This document shows positions 48,816 through 61,154 of a stretch of 64,000 nt of DNA, piece after piece. The DNA comes from Molanna angustata (Eukaryota; Arthropoda; Insecta; Trichoptera; Molannidae). Made by a program: the position numbers and the translations under genes. How positions within the stretch are numbered: the stretch's first letter is position 1; each line of letters opens with the position of its first letter. The notes below the pieces were generated by a model that saw only the letters and a program-made list of their open reading frames with translations, searched no databases and was not told the origin of the DNA. The stretch is from the NCBI GenBank assembly GCA_963576475.1, contig OY754971.1, forward strand, positions 916,501-980,500, in the 5' to 3' direction.

Positions 48816-50020
48816 CACATATTTTAGCTGGACGTACTATAATGATGCAGAAATCAATTAAAATATCTAGTACCAAGGCCAGATACTGCTTCCAATATAG
48901 CACAGGGACTATCCCTAGCATATTGTCAAGCAAAAACATAAACTGACGGCAACACGTAAGAGATAGTCGATGGAATGTATGTGCACAAGAGATAAATAAT
49001 GTTCTTACTGTGTCCCATCTACTGTTGATAAGTACGTGTATCTTCGTATGTACTATTGTTAACTCTGTTTTAAATGTTTTTATTTCAAATCTTCATTTTT
49101 ATTGTCAAACCGAATAATTTGTTAAAAAGTCAGTTCAATGCAACAACGATATTATAAAGAAGAGTTGCTTATGTGACATAGCAACACAGCAATATTGACC
49201 TTGATTAACATTGTCAGTCGATGTAGAGGTAGCGGTGGAGGTTGAGAGGTAGAGATGGAGGTGGTTAAGGCGGTCATGGCCGCACGTCCCTGTGGACCCT
49301 CGCCATAACCAGATATCGACACATCTTTTTGTCCTCCTTCAATCTTCCCCTCCCTCCTTTAACCTCCACTTCCCCGCACCCTCGTGTTGCAGACTGCAGA
49401 TGGTACATCACACATAAGGTGAATTGCAGACAGGGATGACACCAACATCAATCAATATACCGAACAAAATGTACCTATGTACCTGCGATGGTTGTACACG
49501 TGGAAAGAATAAGAAACAGGGAAAAAATAATGGGAAGACGATACAAAGATACATAATAACACAAGTCATATTATTTATAATAACGTAAGTCAGATTCATT
49601 ATGATGGAAGTCGTTTTACTTTGTGTCTTCATCCAGAGAACCATTTTCAGCAAAAGACAAGGACACCTATTTTTTATTCATATTTACAATGATATATTAC
49701 CTACCTAGGTAGTCATGCCTTGAATAAAATGATAGATTTTTGCAAAATTAACTCCTTTTTTAATTCAATGTCTAATTTGGTGTAAACGAAAACGAAATAT
49801 TTGTAGACCGTATCCTATTCTAGCAATTCCATTATTTAAGTACCTGGTATATGACTTGAAAAGAAGGCGTCGCACTGCGCATGCTACACTCAAAAATTTG
49901 AACTCCGAAAGGATACTTAGTTGATATTTTATTGATGTACCTATGTTAAATCGGCCATAAGATCAATATATTAACCTACTAACTTCTAGATTTTTTTCGG
50001 CGTGGAGAGGGACGGTTTGC
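48816..50020. other. Unassigned stretch with a pyrimidine tract
   Basis: At 49325-49392 a long pyrimidine-rich tract ends in gttgcag, followed by 26 bases and then gtgaat. This resembles a tiny exon, but its frames are not convincing. 49200-49270 is GGT/GGA-rich. Otherwise AT-rich. Confidence 0.35.
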
Positions 50021-51920
50021 GTATAATACATGATCAATCCAACCAAGCAACAACCCTAATTAGTCTTCTGCGCATCCACGTGTTTTCTAAAACTATACCG
50101 GGAGGATGTACGGTCAAGATGTATAATACGTGATCAATCCAACCAAGCAACAACCCTAATTAGTCTTCTGCGCATCCACGTGATTTCTAGAACTATACCG
50201 GGAGGATGTACGGTCAAGATGTATAATACGTGATCAATCCAACCAAGCAACAACCCTAATTAGTCTTCTGCGCATCCACGTGATTTCTAGAACTATACCG
50301 GGAGGATGTACGGTCAAGATGTATAATACGTGATCAATCCAACCAAGCAACAACCCTAATTAGTCTTCTGCGCATCCACGTGATTTCTAGAACTATACCG
50401 GGAGGATGTACGGTCAAGATGTATAATACGTGATCAATCCAACCAAGCAACAACCCTAATTAGTCTTCTGCGCATCCACGTGATTTCTAGAACTATACCG
50501 GGAGGATGTACGGTCAAGATGTATAATACATGATCAATCCAACCAAGCAACAACCCTAATTAGTCTTCTGCGCATCCACGTGTTTTCTAGAACTATACCG
50601 GGAGGATGTACGGTCAAGATGTATAATACGTGATCAATCCAACCAAGCAACAACCCTAATTAGTCTTCTGCGCATCCACGTGATTTCTAGAACTATACCG
50701 GGAGGATGTACGGTCAAGATGTATAATACGTGATCAATCCAACCAAGCAACAACCCTAATTAGTCTTCTGCGCATCCACGTGATTTCTAGAACTATACCG
50801 GGAGGATGTACGGTCAAGATGTATAATACATGATCAATCCAACCAAGCAACAACCCTAATTAGTCTTCTGCGCATCCACGTGTTTTCTAGAACTATACCG
50901 GGAGGATGTACGGTCAAGATGTATAATACGTGATCAATCCAACCAAGCAACAACCCTAATTAGTCTTCTGCGCATCCACGTGATTTCTAGAACTATACCG
51001 GGAGGATGTACGGTCAAGATGTATAATACATGATCAATCCAACCAAGCAACAACCCTAATTAGTCTTCTGCGCATCCACGTGATTTCTAGAACTATACCG
51101 GGAGGATGTACGGTCAAGATGTATAATACGTGATCAATCCAACCAAGCAACAACCCTAATTAGTCTTCTGCGCATCCACGTGATTTCTAGAACTATACCG
51201 GGAGGATGTACGGTCAAGATGTATAATACGTGATCAATCCAACCAAGCAACAACCCTAATTAGTCTTCTGCGCATCCACGTGATTTCTAGAACTATACCG
51301 GGAGGATGTACGGTCAAGATGTATAATACGTGATCAATCCAACCAAGCAACAACCCTAATTAGTCTTCTGCGCATCCACGTGATTTCTAGAACTATACCG
51401 GGAGGATGTACGGTCAAGATGTATAATACGTGATCAATCCAACCAAGCAACAACCCTAATTAGTCTTCTGCGCATCTACGTGATTTCTAGAACTATACCG
51501 GGAGGATGTACGGTCAAGATGTATAATACGTGATCAATCCAACCAAGCAACAACCCTAATTAGTCTTCTGCGCATCCACGTGATTTCTAGAACTATACCG
51601 GGAGGATGTACGGTCAAGATGTATAATACGTGATCAATCCAACCAAGCAACAACCCTAATTAGTCTTCTGCGCATCCACGTGATTTCTAGAACTATACCG
51701 GGAGGATGTACGGTCAAGATGTATAATACGTGATCAATCCAACCAAGCAACAACCCTAATTAGTCTTCTGCGCATCCACGTGTTTTCTAGAACTATACCG
51801 GGAGGATGTACGGTCAAGATGTATAATACGTGATCAATCCAACCAAGCAACAACCCTAATTAGTCTTCTGCGCATCCACGTGTTTTCTAGAACTATACCG
51901 GGAGGATGTACGGTCAAGAC
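50021..51920. repeat. 100-bp satellite, 19 copies
   Basis: Nineteen head-to-tail units of exactly 100 bp (gtataatacgtgatcaatcc, aaccaagcaacaaccctaat, tagtcttctgcgcatccacg, tgatttctagaactataccg, ggaggatgtacggtcaagat). Units are nearly identical. Variable sites are tacg/taca at position 9-10 and gtgatt/gtgttt at about 61-64. Most carry the palindrome cacgtg. No open frame of note. The right end passes directly into a repeat M terminus. Confidence 0.98.
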
Positions 51921-51975
51921 CCTGATTAGATAACCCTGGTCTTGCGTTTGCTCCTCGCATCATCACTAAACTTAT
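51921..51975 (-). repeat. Repeat M terminus beside the satellite
   Basis: ccctggtcttgcgtttgctc and ctcgcatcatcactaaa are the inverse of the 23885 terminus (tagtgatgagcaaatacaag). The satellite may therefore be internal to an element of this family. Confidence 0.45.
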
Positions 51976-52410
51976 TAGTTTCATGCTACTTTACCCCTTT
52001 TTTTCGTTGCAATATTCAAGGTGCGTCGAGATAGGTACTCACTGTTGTTAGATGTAAAATTCAATACATCATTGTTGTTTTTTTTTAATAATTGTAGAAG
52101 TGTTTGTAGTAAGTAAGTGTACTCACCTTTTCAAAAAAATAAAATAAACGATTTGGCAACCCTATAAAATATGCAACATTGTAAGGATGTAGCGCGTGGG
52201 TGCAGTGGGAGGATCATCTCGAAAGAATTATGGGGCAGCTTCAGTCAGACGCCATTATACCACCACTGATACTTACTACCAACCTACCTACCTACCTACC
52301 GATATTATACCATAAATTATTAATGCATTACATACTATACTTACTAACTTACATACTGCATGCATTCACAACATTATTCACTCAACAGCAAAAAGAAATT
52401 ATATTACTAA

Positions 52411-53678
52411 TAGGTTGTTCAAAAAGTCATTTCGTTTTGTTCCAACAGAAGACTAAGATATTTTAATGTATTTGCTACTGTAGAAGCATATTTCCGTCTA
52501 TCCCTTCCTTGCACTTTGAAATTTAGAGCAATAATAATTTTGGGTAGCAATCAGTGACAATATATGAAAATCTCGCCATAACTTTATTGTACGTGTGGAG
52601 AGTAATATAGTGGGTCAATGTTGAACTCCACTACCGCATACGAGATTTGCACAACGCTACTTCACATACCTATAATGGGGTTGTGTGGTTCAATCAACTT
52701 AAAGCGAATTTAAGACTAATTACTGTTCAAAAATTCAAAAATAAAATATACATTTCAAATATTGCCTGATTGTAAAAATATTAATTTTGTTAACACTTCA
52801 TTTTGTATAGCAATAATTCTGTAGGAATAACTTTTTAGTTTTGTTTTCTAATATCTCCTCCACACACGAGACCTTGCACTCTGGTGGAGGGAAAGTTTTG
52901 TTTTTTTAACCGACTTATGACTGTATTTTTTGTACTTCTTTTGATAATAATAATAATAAAAGACTTTTATTGAATGAAACAACGTGGCAGACTTATTGCC
53001 CGCAGGCAATCTCTACCAGTCAACCACCAGTTACAGGTTAAGAATATCATTATCAGTTAAAAATTAAAATAGAAAAATAGAAAAAAAAAAAAATCATAAA
53101 TTAAAAATACAAAATAAATATAAAAAAAACAAAAAATAACATATGTATAAATAAGAACAAAAATAAGAATAAAAAAAACATCAGATAGATACACTATGCT
53201 TATGAATAGATACACTGATAATGTTGAATATGTACAAAAAATAATTTAACAGCCAACTTCTCAAATGAGCCACATTGTGATTATATATTTTGACGACTGG
53301 TATAGCGAATTTAAGTACTTGTTAACCATCGAAAAAGGCAAATGCTGGTAAAGCATGAAAAGAATACTCTGAATACTAAAAATAGATGAACAGAGCACCA
53401 GCGCTAATACTGGTTTGCAAAATTTCGTTCCGGTAATATTATTTATTTATTTTTTTTTTTTTTTATTTATTTTTATAAATGGAATCACCACGTTCTGGTT
53501 GGCAAGTTGAAGTCACCGAAGACAAAATAAAGACATTGATTGGCTGCAACTCGTGACATCGCTGAGAGGTCCAATTTATCGAATGCCATCATTTATGATC
53601 AAGTGAAACACCTTAATTTAATTTCAGTCATTCATCATCGCAAAAAAAAAACGAAATGACTCTCCGAACAACTCAATA
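52411..53678 (+). pseudogene. mariner-like element relic with nested insertion
   Basis: Left inverted repeat ttgttcaaaaagtcatttcg (from 52414) and right inverted repeat aaacgaaatgactctccgaa, caactca (53651-53676) are mariner-type ends. Just inside the right end SPRSGWQVEVTEDKIKTLIG resembles the helix-turn-helix region of mariner transposases, followed by stops. Most of the transposase, including the D,D catalytic part, is missing. About 52945-53475 is a separate AT-rich, (AAT)n-tailed insertion with SINE C-like phrases (cttattgcccgcaggcaatc). Confidence 0.7.
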
Positions 53679-53789
53679 TACAGAGATCGTGTCTATACCA
53701 ATGCACATATTTATCGTAATATGTATGTATTCTTATTGTGTACATTTTAATATATAACAAGTCTGCAATGTCTGACCAAATCATAAATC

Positions 53790-53945
53790 TGAAGAAACCA
53801 ACCTCGTCATACACAATGCAATACTACCAACACTAATGTATGCGAGTGAAACTTGGGTATGGCAGAAGACGCACGAAAGGTGGATAAATGCGACAGAATT
53901 GAAATCACTAAGACGTCAAAGACGTGTGTATAACAAACGTTGCAC
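53790..53945 (+). pseudogene. LINE C-terminal fragment, same family as 61423-63330
   Basis: Reads NLVIHNAILPTLMYASETWV, WQKTHERWINATELKSLRRQ. This corresponds to the PTLMYASETWTWQKTHESRI segment in the 61-63-kb copy. The fragment stops where the 21-bp repeat array begins. Confidence 0.85.
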
Positions 53946-54455
53946 GATAGAGTAAAGAGCGAAGAAAAGATGCAGAACATTCAAGAGAAGATGCAGAAGA
54001 ATTAAGAAAAGATGCAGAACAACCAAGAGAAGATGCAGAAGAATTAAGAAAAGATGCAGAACAACCAAGAAAAGATGCATAACAAACGTTGCACGATAGA
54101 GTAAAGAGCGAAGAAAAGATGCAGAACATTCAAGAGAAGATGCAGAAGAATTAAGAAAAGATGCAGAACAACCAAGAGAAGATGCAGAAGAATTAAGAAA
54201 AGATGCAGAACAACCAAGAAAAGATGCAGAAGAATTAAGAAAAGATGCAGAACAACCAAGAGAAGATGCAGAAGAATTAAGAAAAGATGCAGAACAACCA
54301 AGAAAAGATGCAGAAGAATTAAGAAAAGATGAAGAACAACCAAGAAAAGATGCAGAACAACCAAGATAAGATGCAGAACATTCGAGAAAAGATGCAGTAC
54401 AGTCAATAGAAGATGCAGAACAATCAAGAGAAGATGCAGAACAACCAAGAAAAGA
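53946..54455. repeat. 21-bp repeat array with a 149-bp duplication
   Basis: Units alternate gatgcagaacaaccaagaga/aa and gatgcagaagaattaagaaa, so 42 bp is the higher-order period. A block beginning taacaaacgttgcacgatag is present at 53931 and again at 54080, showing a 149-bp duplication. The minus-strand frame of 161 codons (repeats of FLVVLHL and FLILLHL) follows from 21 bp being seven codons. The plus strand reads KDAEQPRED-type heptads. I treat both as artefacts. Confidence 0.92.
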
Positions 54456-54629
54456 TGAGAAACTGTGTATAACACATTATCACGTCGTTTCCTTATCAGA
54501 TATTTAGGGAAAACCAAATTCCCCTCCACGGTTCACAAAAATCCACGGTTTACGTATATGGAACTACAAAAATATACGATTTTACAAACACATTGGTAAG
54601 TAGGTAAATAAGCAAAAAATTAACTAATC

Positions 54630-54950
54630 ATTTTGGCGCGGTTCAGGGGAGAATACTATGCGAAAGCATTGTCACCTCATGTGTAAGGACTGTTTCTTTC
54701 AATGTTTACAAACTAATTGGTCAATAGATGGCATTACAAAAAAAATCTTGGTCACTTAATATATGGTAATGGTGTTGTTCAGCAAGTTGAAAAAATTGAA
54801 TTGATAGGGAGCTCAATAAAAAGGCATAAATGTTGAACGTTGCGCAAACGCTCAAAGTGATCACGTAAACCAGACGATGACAGGTCGTAAGCCCTGAAGG
54901 TGCCTTAATTTTCCGGATGGTTCTTCGTCGCTATTGAGATATTAATTAGT
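54630..54950 (-). repeat. Dispersed repeat D (inverted)
   Basis: tggcgcggttcaggggagaa, gtttctttcaatgtttacaa, gtgatcacgtaaaccagacg and gctattgagatatta match 42327-42665. Confidence 0.8.
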
Positions 54951-55856
54951 TTGTCAATTTACTTTGTTTTAATCACGAATGAGTTATTCGATACGGACAA
55001 TTTTGAAGCAACTGCTTCTTCTTCAGAATTGTAATAAATAAAATCACTCATTCATTCCATGTGCCCCAACCATAGTCATCATCATCGTCTCCTGCTCCAC
55101 TATCCTATTCTTCAGTCGCCATGATCATGACTATGAGACAGATTTCGTCGCCAGCTCCTTCTCAATATATTTTCACGTCTTTTCTGCAACGTCGTACAAC
55201 ACAGGGACTAGCATATTTCATAAAAGAGCAATCGTTCATATAGCCCGTCCACGTTTGACTTTTGTATGATTCATCACAAACATATTTTTAAGATATGTTA
55301 ATTACGTGTGAACATGACATGTTTTACATGTAAAAAATATGATTAAATAATACATATGACAGACGTACATAATATTATGTGTTGCATACGTTTATGATAC
55401 CAAAGTCAAGCTTGGACGAACTATATAATAATCCAAAAATGGGATGGAGTGGAAAAATATGGAAACCCTTTCATACTTCACTAGACAGAGTCTGTATGTT
55501 GCGAATGGTCTAACTCTTTCTTGTGACTTAGAGAGGAAAATGAGTACTGTAGGCCTACTTATGGAGTTGATTAAGATTAATACAAAATTTATTAATCTTA
55601 ATCAACTGTTGATTTATACAAAAATTAACGACAATTTCATGGTGCAATTTGATTAAGATTAAATTATGATCTAGTACTGAATTATACATTTTTAATTAAT
55701 ATAAAGACAAGATTAAGATCGTATCATGAGTAGCCCAACAATTCTAATATAGTAAATATCCTTCCTGCGTATACCAACATCTTCTTGGCCGTACCATCAT
55801 ATATCTTCATCTTAGGTACTTATATTTGTATGAGCTGTGGTAATAAATTGCCCTGC
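54951..55856. other. AT-rich non-coding stretch
   Basis: No gene recognised. An inverted repeat around 55573-55604 (gattaagattaatacaaaat / tttattaatcttaatcaac) is the only structure noted. Confidence 0.45.
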
Positions 55857-56045
55857 ATGGGTAGGTATAGATATAACATTGCCATCATCTGAAGTTTCAC
55901 ACAGAACCTTCCATGGTAAAGTAAAGATTACCACTGCTGTGGTTTGTCAAGCAACTTGTTACAAATAACGAAATTTTTCAGACCGCAAATGAGAATAAAT
56001 TATCATTAATGTTAAATAAACCATAGTGAAATATGGGCAGCTCAG
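55857..56045. repeat. Left copy of a 189-bp perfect direct repeat
   Basis: From atgggtaggtatagatataa to atatgggcagctcag. Every base matches 59695-59883, 3838 bp to the right. It contains the ATG (56033) that opens the LINE frame. It is either a very long target-site duplication or the 5' end of a second element copy. Confidence 0.95.
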
Positions 56046-59000
56046 AAGGTAAGCCAAGGTCTTGTATTCTTATAAAGAAGGAGCTCAATGCCTTTAAGGT
56101 GTCAGAGTTCTGCAACGAAGACATCACGGTGCTGGCAGTAGAACTTCAGTCCCACACCATTTGGCTGATTTCTGCCTACCTAGCACATGATCACGAAGAA
56201 CCGCCCCCTCCAGGTATCCTTCAACAAGCCATACATAGAGCAGAAGATAAGAGGATACCTGTGGTGACAGGTGCAGATGCCAACGCACACCACACAATCT
56301 GGGGCAGCACGGACACAAACGAGAGAGGTGAGTTAATTTTTGAATATATTTTATCACATAACCTCGAAATTTGTAATATAGGTGATACTCCAACATTTAT
56401 TACCGCAATAAGGCGTGAAGTTCTAGACATAACAATTGCCAATGAATATGCTGCCGAATATGTAAAAGAATGGAAAGTCTCAGCTGACCACTCCTTCTCT
56501 GATCACCAGTACATTGAATTTAACTTAAACTTTCAGAAACCAGATAGAGTCATGTACAGCAATAGAAGGAACACACAATGGGATAAGTACAACACTGCCC
56601 TCAGTGAATTTCTTTCTGAAATACCAACCAAACCCTCAACAACAGAGGAATTGGATAACATGGTAAAGACCCTTACTAATGCTTGTAACCAAGCCACCAG
56701 GGAATCGTGCCCGGTGCGTATAGCTAAAGGGAGAAAAAGACCACCATGGTGGACAGAAGAGATAATTACCCTAAGAAGGGAATGTCGCAAACTATTTAAC
56801 CTAGCCAAGAAAAACAATGAATGGGAAACTTATAAGGCTAGTCAAAGAGTTTTTAAGAGTAAAGTAAAAACGGCAAAAAGAACCTCATGGGAAGATTTCT
56901 GCACAAAAATTGAAACAATCCCTGAGGGAAACAGGATTCGCAAAATCCTAGCTACGGATCCAGAGATGCCTGAATATATAAAGAAAAACGACGGCAGCTG
57001 GACCTCAAGCAGCTCTGAAACATTAGAGCTATTAACAGAAACACACTTTCCTGGATGTAAACTCGACATGCCTAGGGAAACCGTCCACCCGATAGGGGGG
57101 GCGCAGACCCACCTGCAAAGAGAGGGCATGCCTGAGACAACAAACCAAACCAGGAAACAGAAAAACTCCCAGAAATTATTTAATACAGAAATGATTGCTT
57201 GGGCAATTTACAAGTTTGAACCATACAAGTCGCCAGGTCCGGATGGTATCATTCCAGCGGAACTGCAAGCGGCCTCGGAGACTGTCATACCCTGGTTGGG
57301 GACAATCTTCGAAGCATGTATAGAACTCTGTTATACCCCCAAATTATGGAGAGAAGTAAAAGTGGTGTTCATACCCAAAGGTGGAAGAACATCTAATAAT
57401 ACATCCAAGGATTTCAGACCAATCAGTCTATCCTCGTTTGTCCTTAAAACGCTAGAAAGACTCATAGAAACCAGAATAAGGGGTAAAATAGAACCTTCAA
57501 AGTGGTCAGAGTCTCAACATGCGTACAGCAAAGGGAAATCTGTAGAAACAGCATTACACACCCTGATACACAGAATCGAGAAATCGATGAAGTATAAAGA
57601 GTACACACTGGTCTCCTTCCTAGACATAGAAGGAGCCTTTAATAACATTAAATATGAAACAATGACTCAGTCTCTGAGGAAATTGGGGATAGAGACTTCG
57701 CTCATAGAATTTATCGACAATATGTTGAGAAATAGAGTAATAAACTCAGAACTTGGGGGCTCAAAGATAAAAAGATACCCGGTGAAGGGAACACCCCAAG
57801 GAGGCGTTCTATCACCTCTTTTATGGAATCTAGCCCTAAATAAACTGTTGATGGAGTTAGACGACACCGGGGTCGGAGTAATCGCTTATGCAGATGATCT
57901 CGCCATAGCGGTGTCCGGTAAGATCCTCAACATACTCTCATCTCTCTTACAGAGGGCACTAGACAGGATAACTCAGTGGTGTATTAATAGTGGGTTGGGA
58001 GTGAACCCAAAGAAAACAGAGTTGATCCTCTTTACAAATAAACGGGTAATCCCGGCATTTACATTGCCAACCCTAGAAGGGGTGACATTAGAGATCTCAA
58101 CTCAAGCTAAATACCTAGGTCTGATCCTGGATAGAAAACTGAGCTGGAAGCCTAACACGCAGGAAAGAGTACGGAAAGCTACAAATGCACTGTACACCTG
58201 CAGAAAGATCGTGGGAAAACGATGGGGACTACACCCCAAGATAACCCACTGGATGTACAAGGCGGTCATAAGGCCAGTCATGATGTACGGAGTGGTGGTA
58301 TGGTGGCACTGCTTGAAAAAAGGAGTGCGCCTAAAAGAGCTGGCAAAAGTTCAAAGACTAGCAGAAGTGACAACCACTGGCTGTCTGAGAACTACACCAT
58401 CAAAAGCCCTTGACACCATCCTGCATCTGATGCCGCTTGACCTCCTAGGAAAACAAATGGCAACGAAAGCTGCCATAAGAATGAATTGTGTCAACCCTTG
58501 GAGGGAGACACACATTGGACACTCCATGGTTCTTCAGGAGTTCAAAAAGCCATCCGAAGGTATCGACTATGTCATTCCCAAGCCTTTCTTCGAGAACAGG
58601 TTCTCAACCCAAATCCCCTCGCGGGAAATGTGGAAGGAGAATCTAATCCGTCACGATGAAGCTCAGGTGTTTTTCACTGATGGGTCAAAACTGGAAGGTA
58701 AGGTGGGCGGAGGAGTCTTTTCGGAGCAATTAAATATTAACATTTCTTTCAGGTTGCCGGACCACTGTAGTGTTTTTCAAGCAGAGATCTTGGCAATCCA
58801 GGAAGCAGTAGAATGGATACAAGGCAATGCAGTATCAAACAGCATTGTCCGTATTCTCACAGACAGCCAAGCGGCTATTAAAGCCTTAAAAGGCGTAAGT
58901 ACTACTTCTAGAGTGGCCCTGAACTGCCGCAACATCTTAAATGGGGCAGCGGAGCGGTTCAATCTACAAATTATGTGGGTGCCGGGTCACAGTAATATAG

Positions 59001-59515
59001 CGGGGAATTGTAGGGCAGACGAACTTGCCAGAGCAGGTACCCTGTTATCTCTAGACAATATCAAACACATACCTGGAGTCCCCATGGCAACATGTAAACT
59101 CCGGGTCAGTGAGAAAATTATTGCTTGTGCTGACCAAAGGTGGTCTGAGGAGAGCACATGCTCCATTGCCAGACAAACATGGCCAAAATATGATCTCAGA
59201 AGAACCAGAGAAATACTCTCGTTCAGAAGAGACTCACTCGCCAGAGTCATATCAGTATTAACGGGACACTGGGTTATAGGAAAGCATGCCAGAAGGCTAG
59301 GGCTGGAGGCATACGATTACTGCAGAGCATGCCAAGACGAGGAGGAGGAGGAGACGGTGGTCCACTTCCTCTGTCACTGTCCTGCTCTCTCTAGAATTAG
59401 GAGAAGCTCCTTGGGAAGTTTCTTCTATGATGATTTAATTGACATAGCGTCGGCCGACATTGCAGACATTATGACATTCATTTGCCGCTCAGGCTGGTTC
59501 AAGGGGGATGAGTGA
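56033..59515 (+). CDS. RNase H-type non-LTR retrotransposon ORF2, nearly intact
   Basis: 1160 codons without interruption. Residues about 5-170 are the C-terminal part of an exonuclease-endonuclease-phosphatase type endonuclease (GADANAHHTIWGS, then SDHQYIEF). The first catalytic residues are missing. Reverse transcriptase spans about 375-700 (PYKSPGPDGIIPAELQ, FLDIEGAFNNI, GTPQGGVLSPLLWNL, IAYADDLAIAV at about 617-627). RNase H lies at about 878-1005 (FFTDGSK, AEILAIQEAV, ILTDSQAAIKAL, WVPGHSNIAGNCRADELAR). A C-terminal C-x2-C...H-x4-C finger starts at about 1097 (CRACQDEEEEETVVHFLCHC). The set fits the I/LOA group. The first four codons lie in the 189-bp repeat, so the true N-terminus is missing and the fusion is in frame. 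A 78-bp 3' UTR and long poly-A follow. Confidence 0.95.
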   Translation: MGSSEGKPRSCILIKKELNAFKVSEFCNEDITVLAVELQSHTIWLISAYLAHDHEEPPPPGILQQAIHRAEDKRIPVVTGADANAHHTIWGSTDTNERGELIFEYILSHNLEICNIGDTPTFITAIRREVLDITIANEYAAEYVKEWKVSADHSFSDHQYIEFNLNFQKPDRVMYSNRRNTQWDKYNTALSEFLSEIPTKPSTTEELDNMVKTLTNACNQATRESCPVRIAKGRKRPPWWTEEIITLRRECRKLFNLAKKNNEWETYKASQRVFKSKVKTAKRTSWEDFCTKIETIPEGNRIRKILATDPEMPEYIKKNDGSWTSSSSETLELLTETHFPGCKLDMPRETVHPIGGAQTHLQREGMPETTNQTRKQKNSQKLFNTEMIAWAIYKFEPYKSPGPDGIIPAELQAASETVIPWLGTIFEACIELCYTPKLWREVKVVFIPKGGRTSNNTSKDFRPISLSSFVLKTLERLIETRIRGKIEPSKWSESQHAYSKGKSVETALHTLIHRIEKSMKYKEYTLVSFLDIEGAFNNIKYETMTQSLRKLGIETSLIEFIDNMLRNRVINSELGGSKIKRYPVKGTPQGGVLSPLLWNLALNKLLMELDDTGVGVIAYADDLAIAVSGKILNILSSLLQRALDRITQWCINSGLGVNPKKTELILFTNKRVIPAFTLPTLEGVTLEISTQAKYLGLILDRKLSWKPNTQERVRKATNALYTCRKIVGKRWGLHPKITHWMYKAVIRPVMMYGVVVWWHCLKKGVRLKELAKVQRLAEVTTTGCLRTTPSKALDTILHLMPLDLLGKQMATKAAIRMNCVNPWRETHIGHSMVLQEFKKPSEGIDYVIPKPFFENRFSTQIPSREMWKENLIRHDEAQVFFTDGSKLEGKVGGGVFSEQLNINISFRLPDHCSVFQAEILAIQEAVEWIQGNAVSNSIVRILTDSQAAIKALKGVSTTSRVALNCRNILNGAAERFNLQIMWVPGHSNIAGNCRADELARAGTLLSLDNIKHIPGVPMATCKLRVSEKIIACADQRWSEESTCSIARQTWPKYDLRRTREILSFRRDSLARVISVLTGHWVIGKHARRLGLEAYDYCRACQDEEEEETVVHFLCHCPALSRIRRSSLGSFFYDDLIDIASADIADIMTFICRSGWFKGDE

Positions 59516-59590
59516 GTGGGAGGACAGCCCCAATGTGGTATCACAAAGGGCCAATCGGCCTAAGTGTGTTCTCCTCAAGAACTGCCACCC

Positions 59591-59869
<279 letters not shown>

Positions 59870-59883
<14 letters not shown>

Positions 59884-59965
59884 GATCAGATCAACAATCT
59901 TCAGCGCCCGGCGAGCTTAGTTCAAAGAGCACCCCTCCTCCTATGAAAATAGATGATCATCAATT
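59870..59965 (+). CDS. Truncated start of an unidentified frame, possibly LINE ORF1
   Basis: The ATG at 59871 (the counterpart of 56033) opens MGSSGSDQQSSAPGELSSKS, TPPPMKIDDHQF, where SINE A interrupts it. The Ser/Pro-rich N-terminus resembles LINE ORF1 beginnings, but I cannot match it to a family. Confidence 0.4.
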
Positions 59966-60165
59966 CGGGCGCATCGTTGCTCCGATAGTAAAAATATCTA
60001 ACACCTAAGCAGTCCCGGGTTCGATTACCGGCGGAGACACAGCTTCTGATTGGATTTTCAGTTTTGATTGGGTTTTCGGTGAGACAATAAACATCATAGG
60101 TCTCCAAGATGTGGCAAGTTGTTATTAGATGCGCGTTAAACTAATATTTGAGCAAAGTTTTATTT
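59966..60165 (+). mobile_element. SINE A
   Basis: Degenerate head, B-box cgggttcgattaccggcgga, then cacagcttctgattgg, ggtctccaagatgtggcaag and ttgttattagatgcgcgtta, with tail gcccgcgaaacaaac. Confidence 0.72.
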
Positions 60166-60205
60166 GCCCGCGAAACAAACAATAAAACGAAATATCAATA
60201 CCTAC

Positions 60206-60381
60206 TATGTCCTATTCTGATTCGTTTCAGAGTACGAAAACGTCTGTAACCAACGGGCGACCGTGGATAAAAGGATTTTTTACGCGCTGTGACTGCGCTG
60301 TGATAAATGCACCAACTTTTTTACATTTCTCATGTACTAAAATTCAGACGGATAAATTTAAACGAATCAGAATAGGACATA
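60206..60381. mobile_element. MITE with 22-bp perfect inverted repeats
   Basis: The 22 bp from 60206 (tatgtcctattctgattcgt...) are the exact reverse complement of 60360-60381, with weaker pairing further out. The 132-bp interior has no useful coding. The inverted repeats have the character of a DNA transposon end, but the superfamily is not clear. Confidence 0.85.
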
Positions 60382-61154
60382 TTGTATTACATAACCCGCT
60401 GTTTATTTGAATTTTTGTAGTTTTTGGTTCGATTGAATTAGAATAACTAGATAGTCTATTTACAATACATATCACGATTAATTATTATTTATATATATAT
60501 TTTTTTTTTAATATATTTGGCGCCCTGAATTTCTCTCGCCTGGGGCAACTGCTCCATTTGAACCCACGTTGGGTCTGGCCCTGTTGTCACTGAATATAAA
60601 GAACCACCAACAGATGGTTGGCCTCGGGTTCACAATTCACAATTAGGTACATATTTCCGATATTGAATATTCATCTAAGAACATATAAATATGAATTTTA
60701 AGAAAGCGCAACGCACACTTAATTAGATGTTGCTTCTAAATTGATTACTATAATTACATCGCAACGGAGTTCAATATAAATTATAACTAGTCCCCCACAG
60801 TGCTCCCAACCAGATGTTATGAAACGTATATCACAAATACAAACCTCTTTCTACAATACACCGTCTAACCGTGCATTGAGATCATTTGTATAGAGAAAAG
60901 CGGTTTTCATAAATATACATAAATAATCTTTTTGCTGTTGTACATTATTATAATATATGCATATAATATTGTCAAGATATATCCTAGTGACAATAAGCCC
61001 GCCAGTGTGCAATATATTTGTATATATATATTATTTAAAAAAATATATCATACTTAAAATTTCATCTTCATAATCTTACTCAACACTTAATATACTGCAC
61101 ACATTTATACATACAATTTCACACATCATTCACACAATATCTCACAATAATATG
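60382..61154. other. AT-rich non-coding stretch
   Basis: No gene recognised. A T-rich run at 60501-60510 is followed by ggcgccctgaatttctctcg, a short GC-richer phrase of unknown origin. Confidence 0.5.

Noticed and set aside
49325..49425. Mini-exon after a strong pyrimidine tract
   Set aside because: Only 26 bases between acceptor-like and donor-like signals, and no readable protein; left as a remark.
54044..54529. 161-codon leucine-rich frame resembling a membrane or zipper protein
   Set aside because: A product of the 21-bp repeat (seven codons per unit); no start region or family resemblance.
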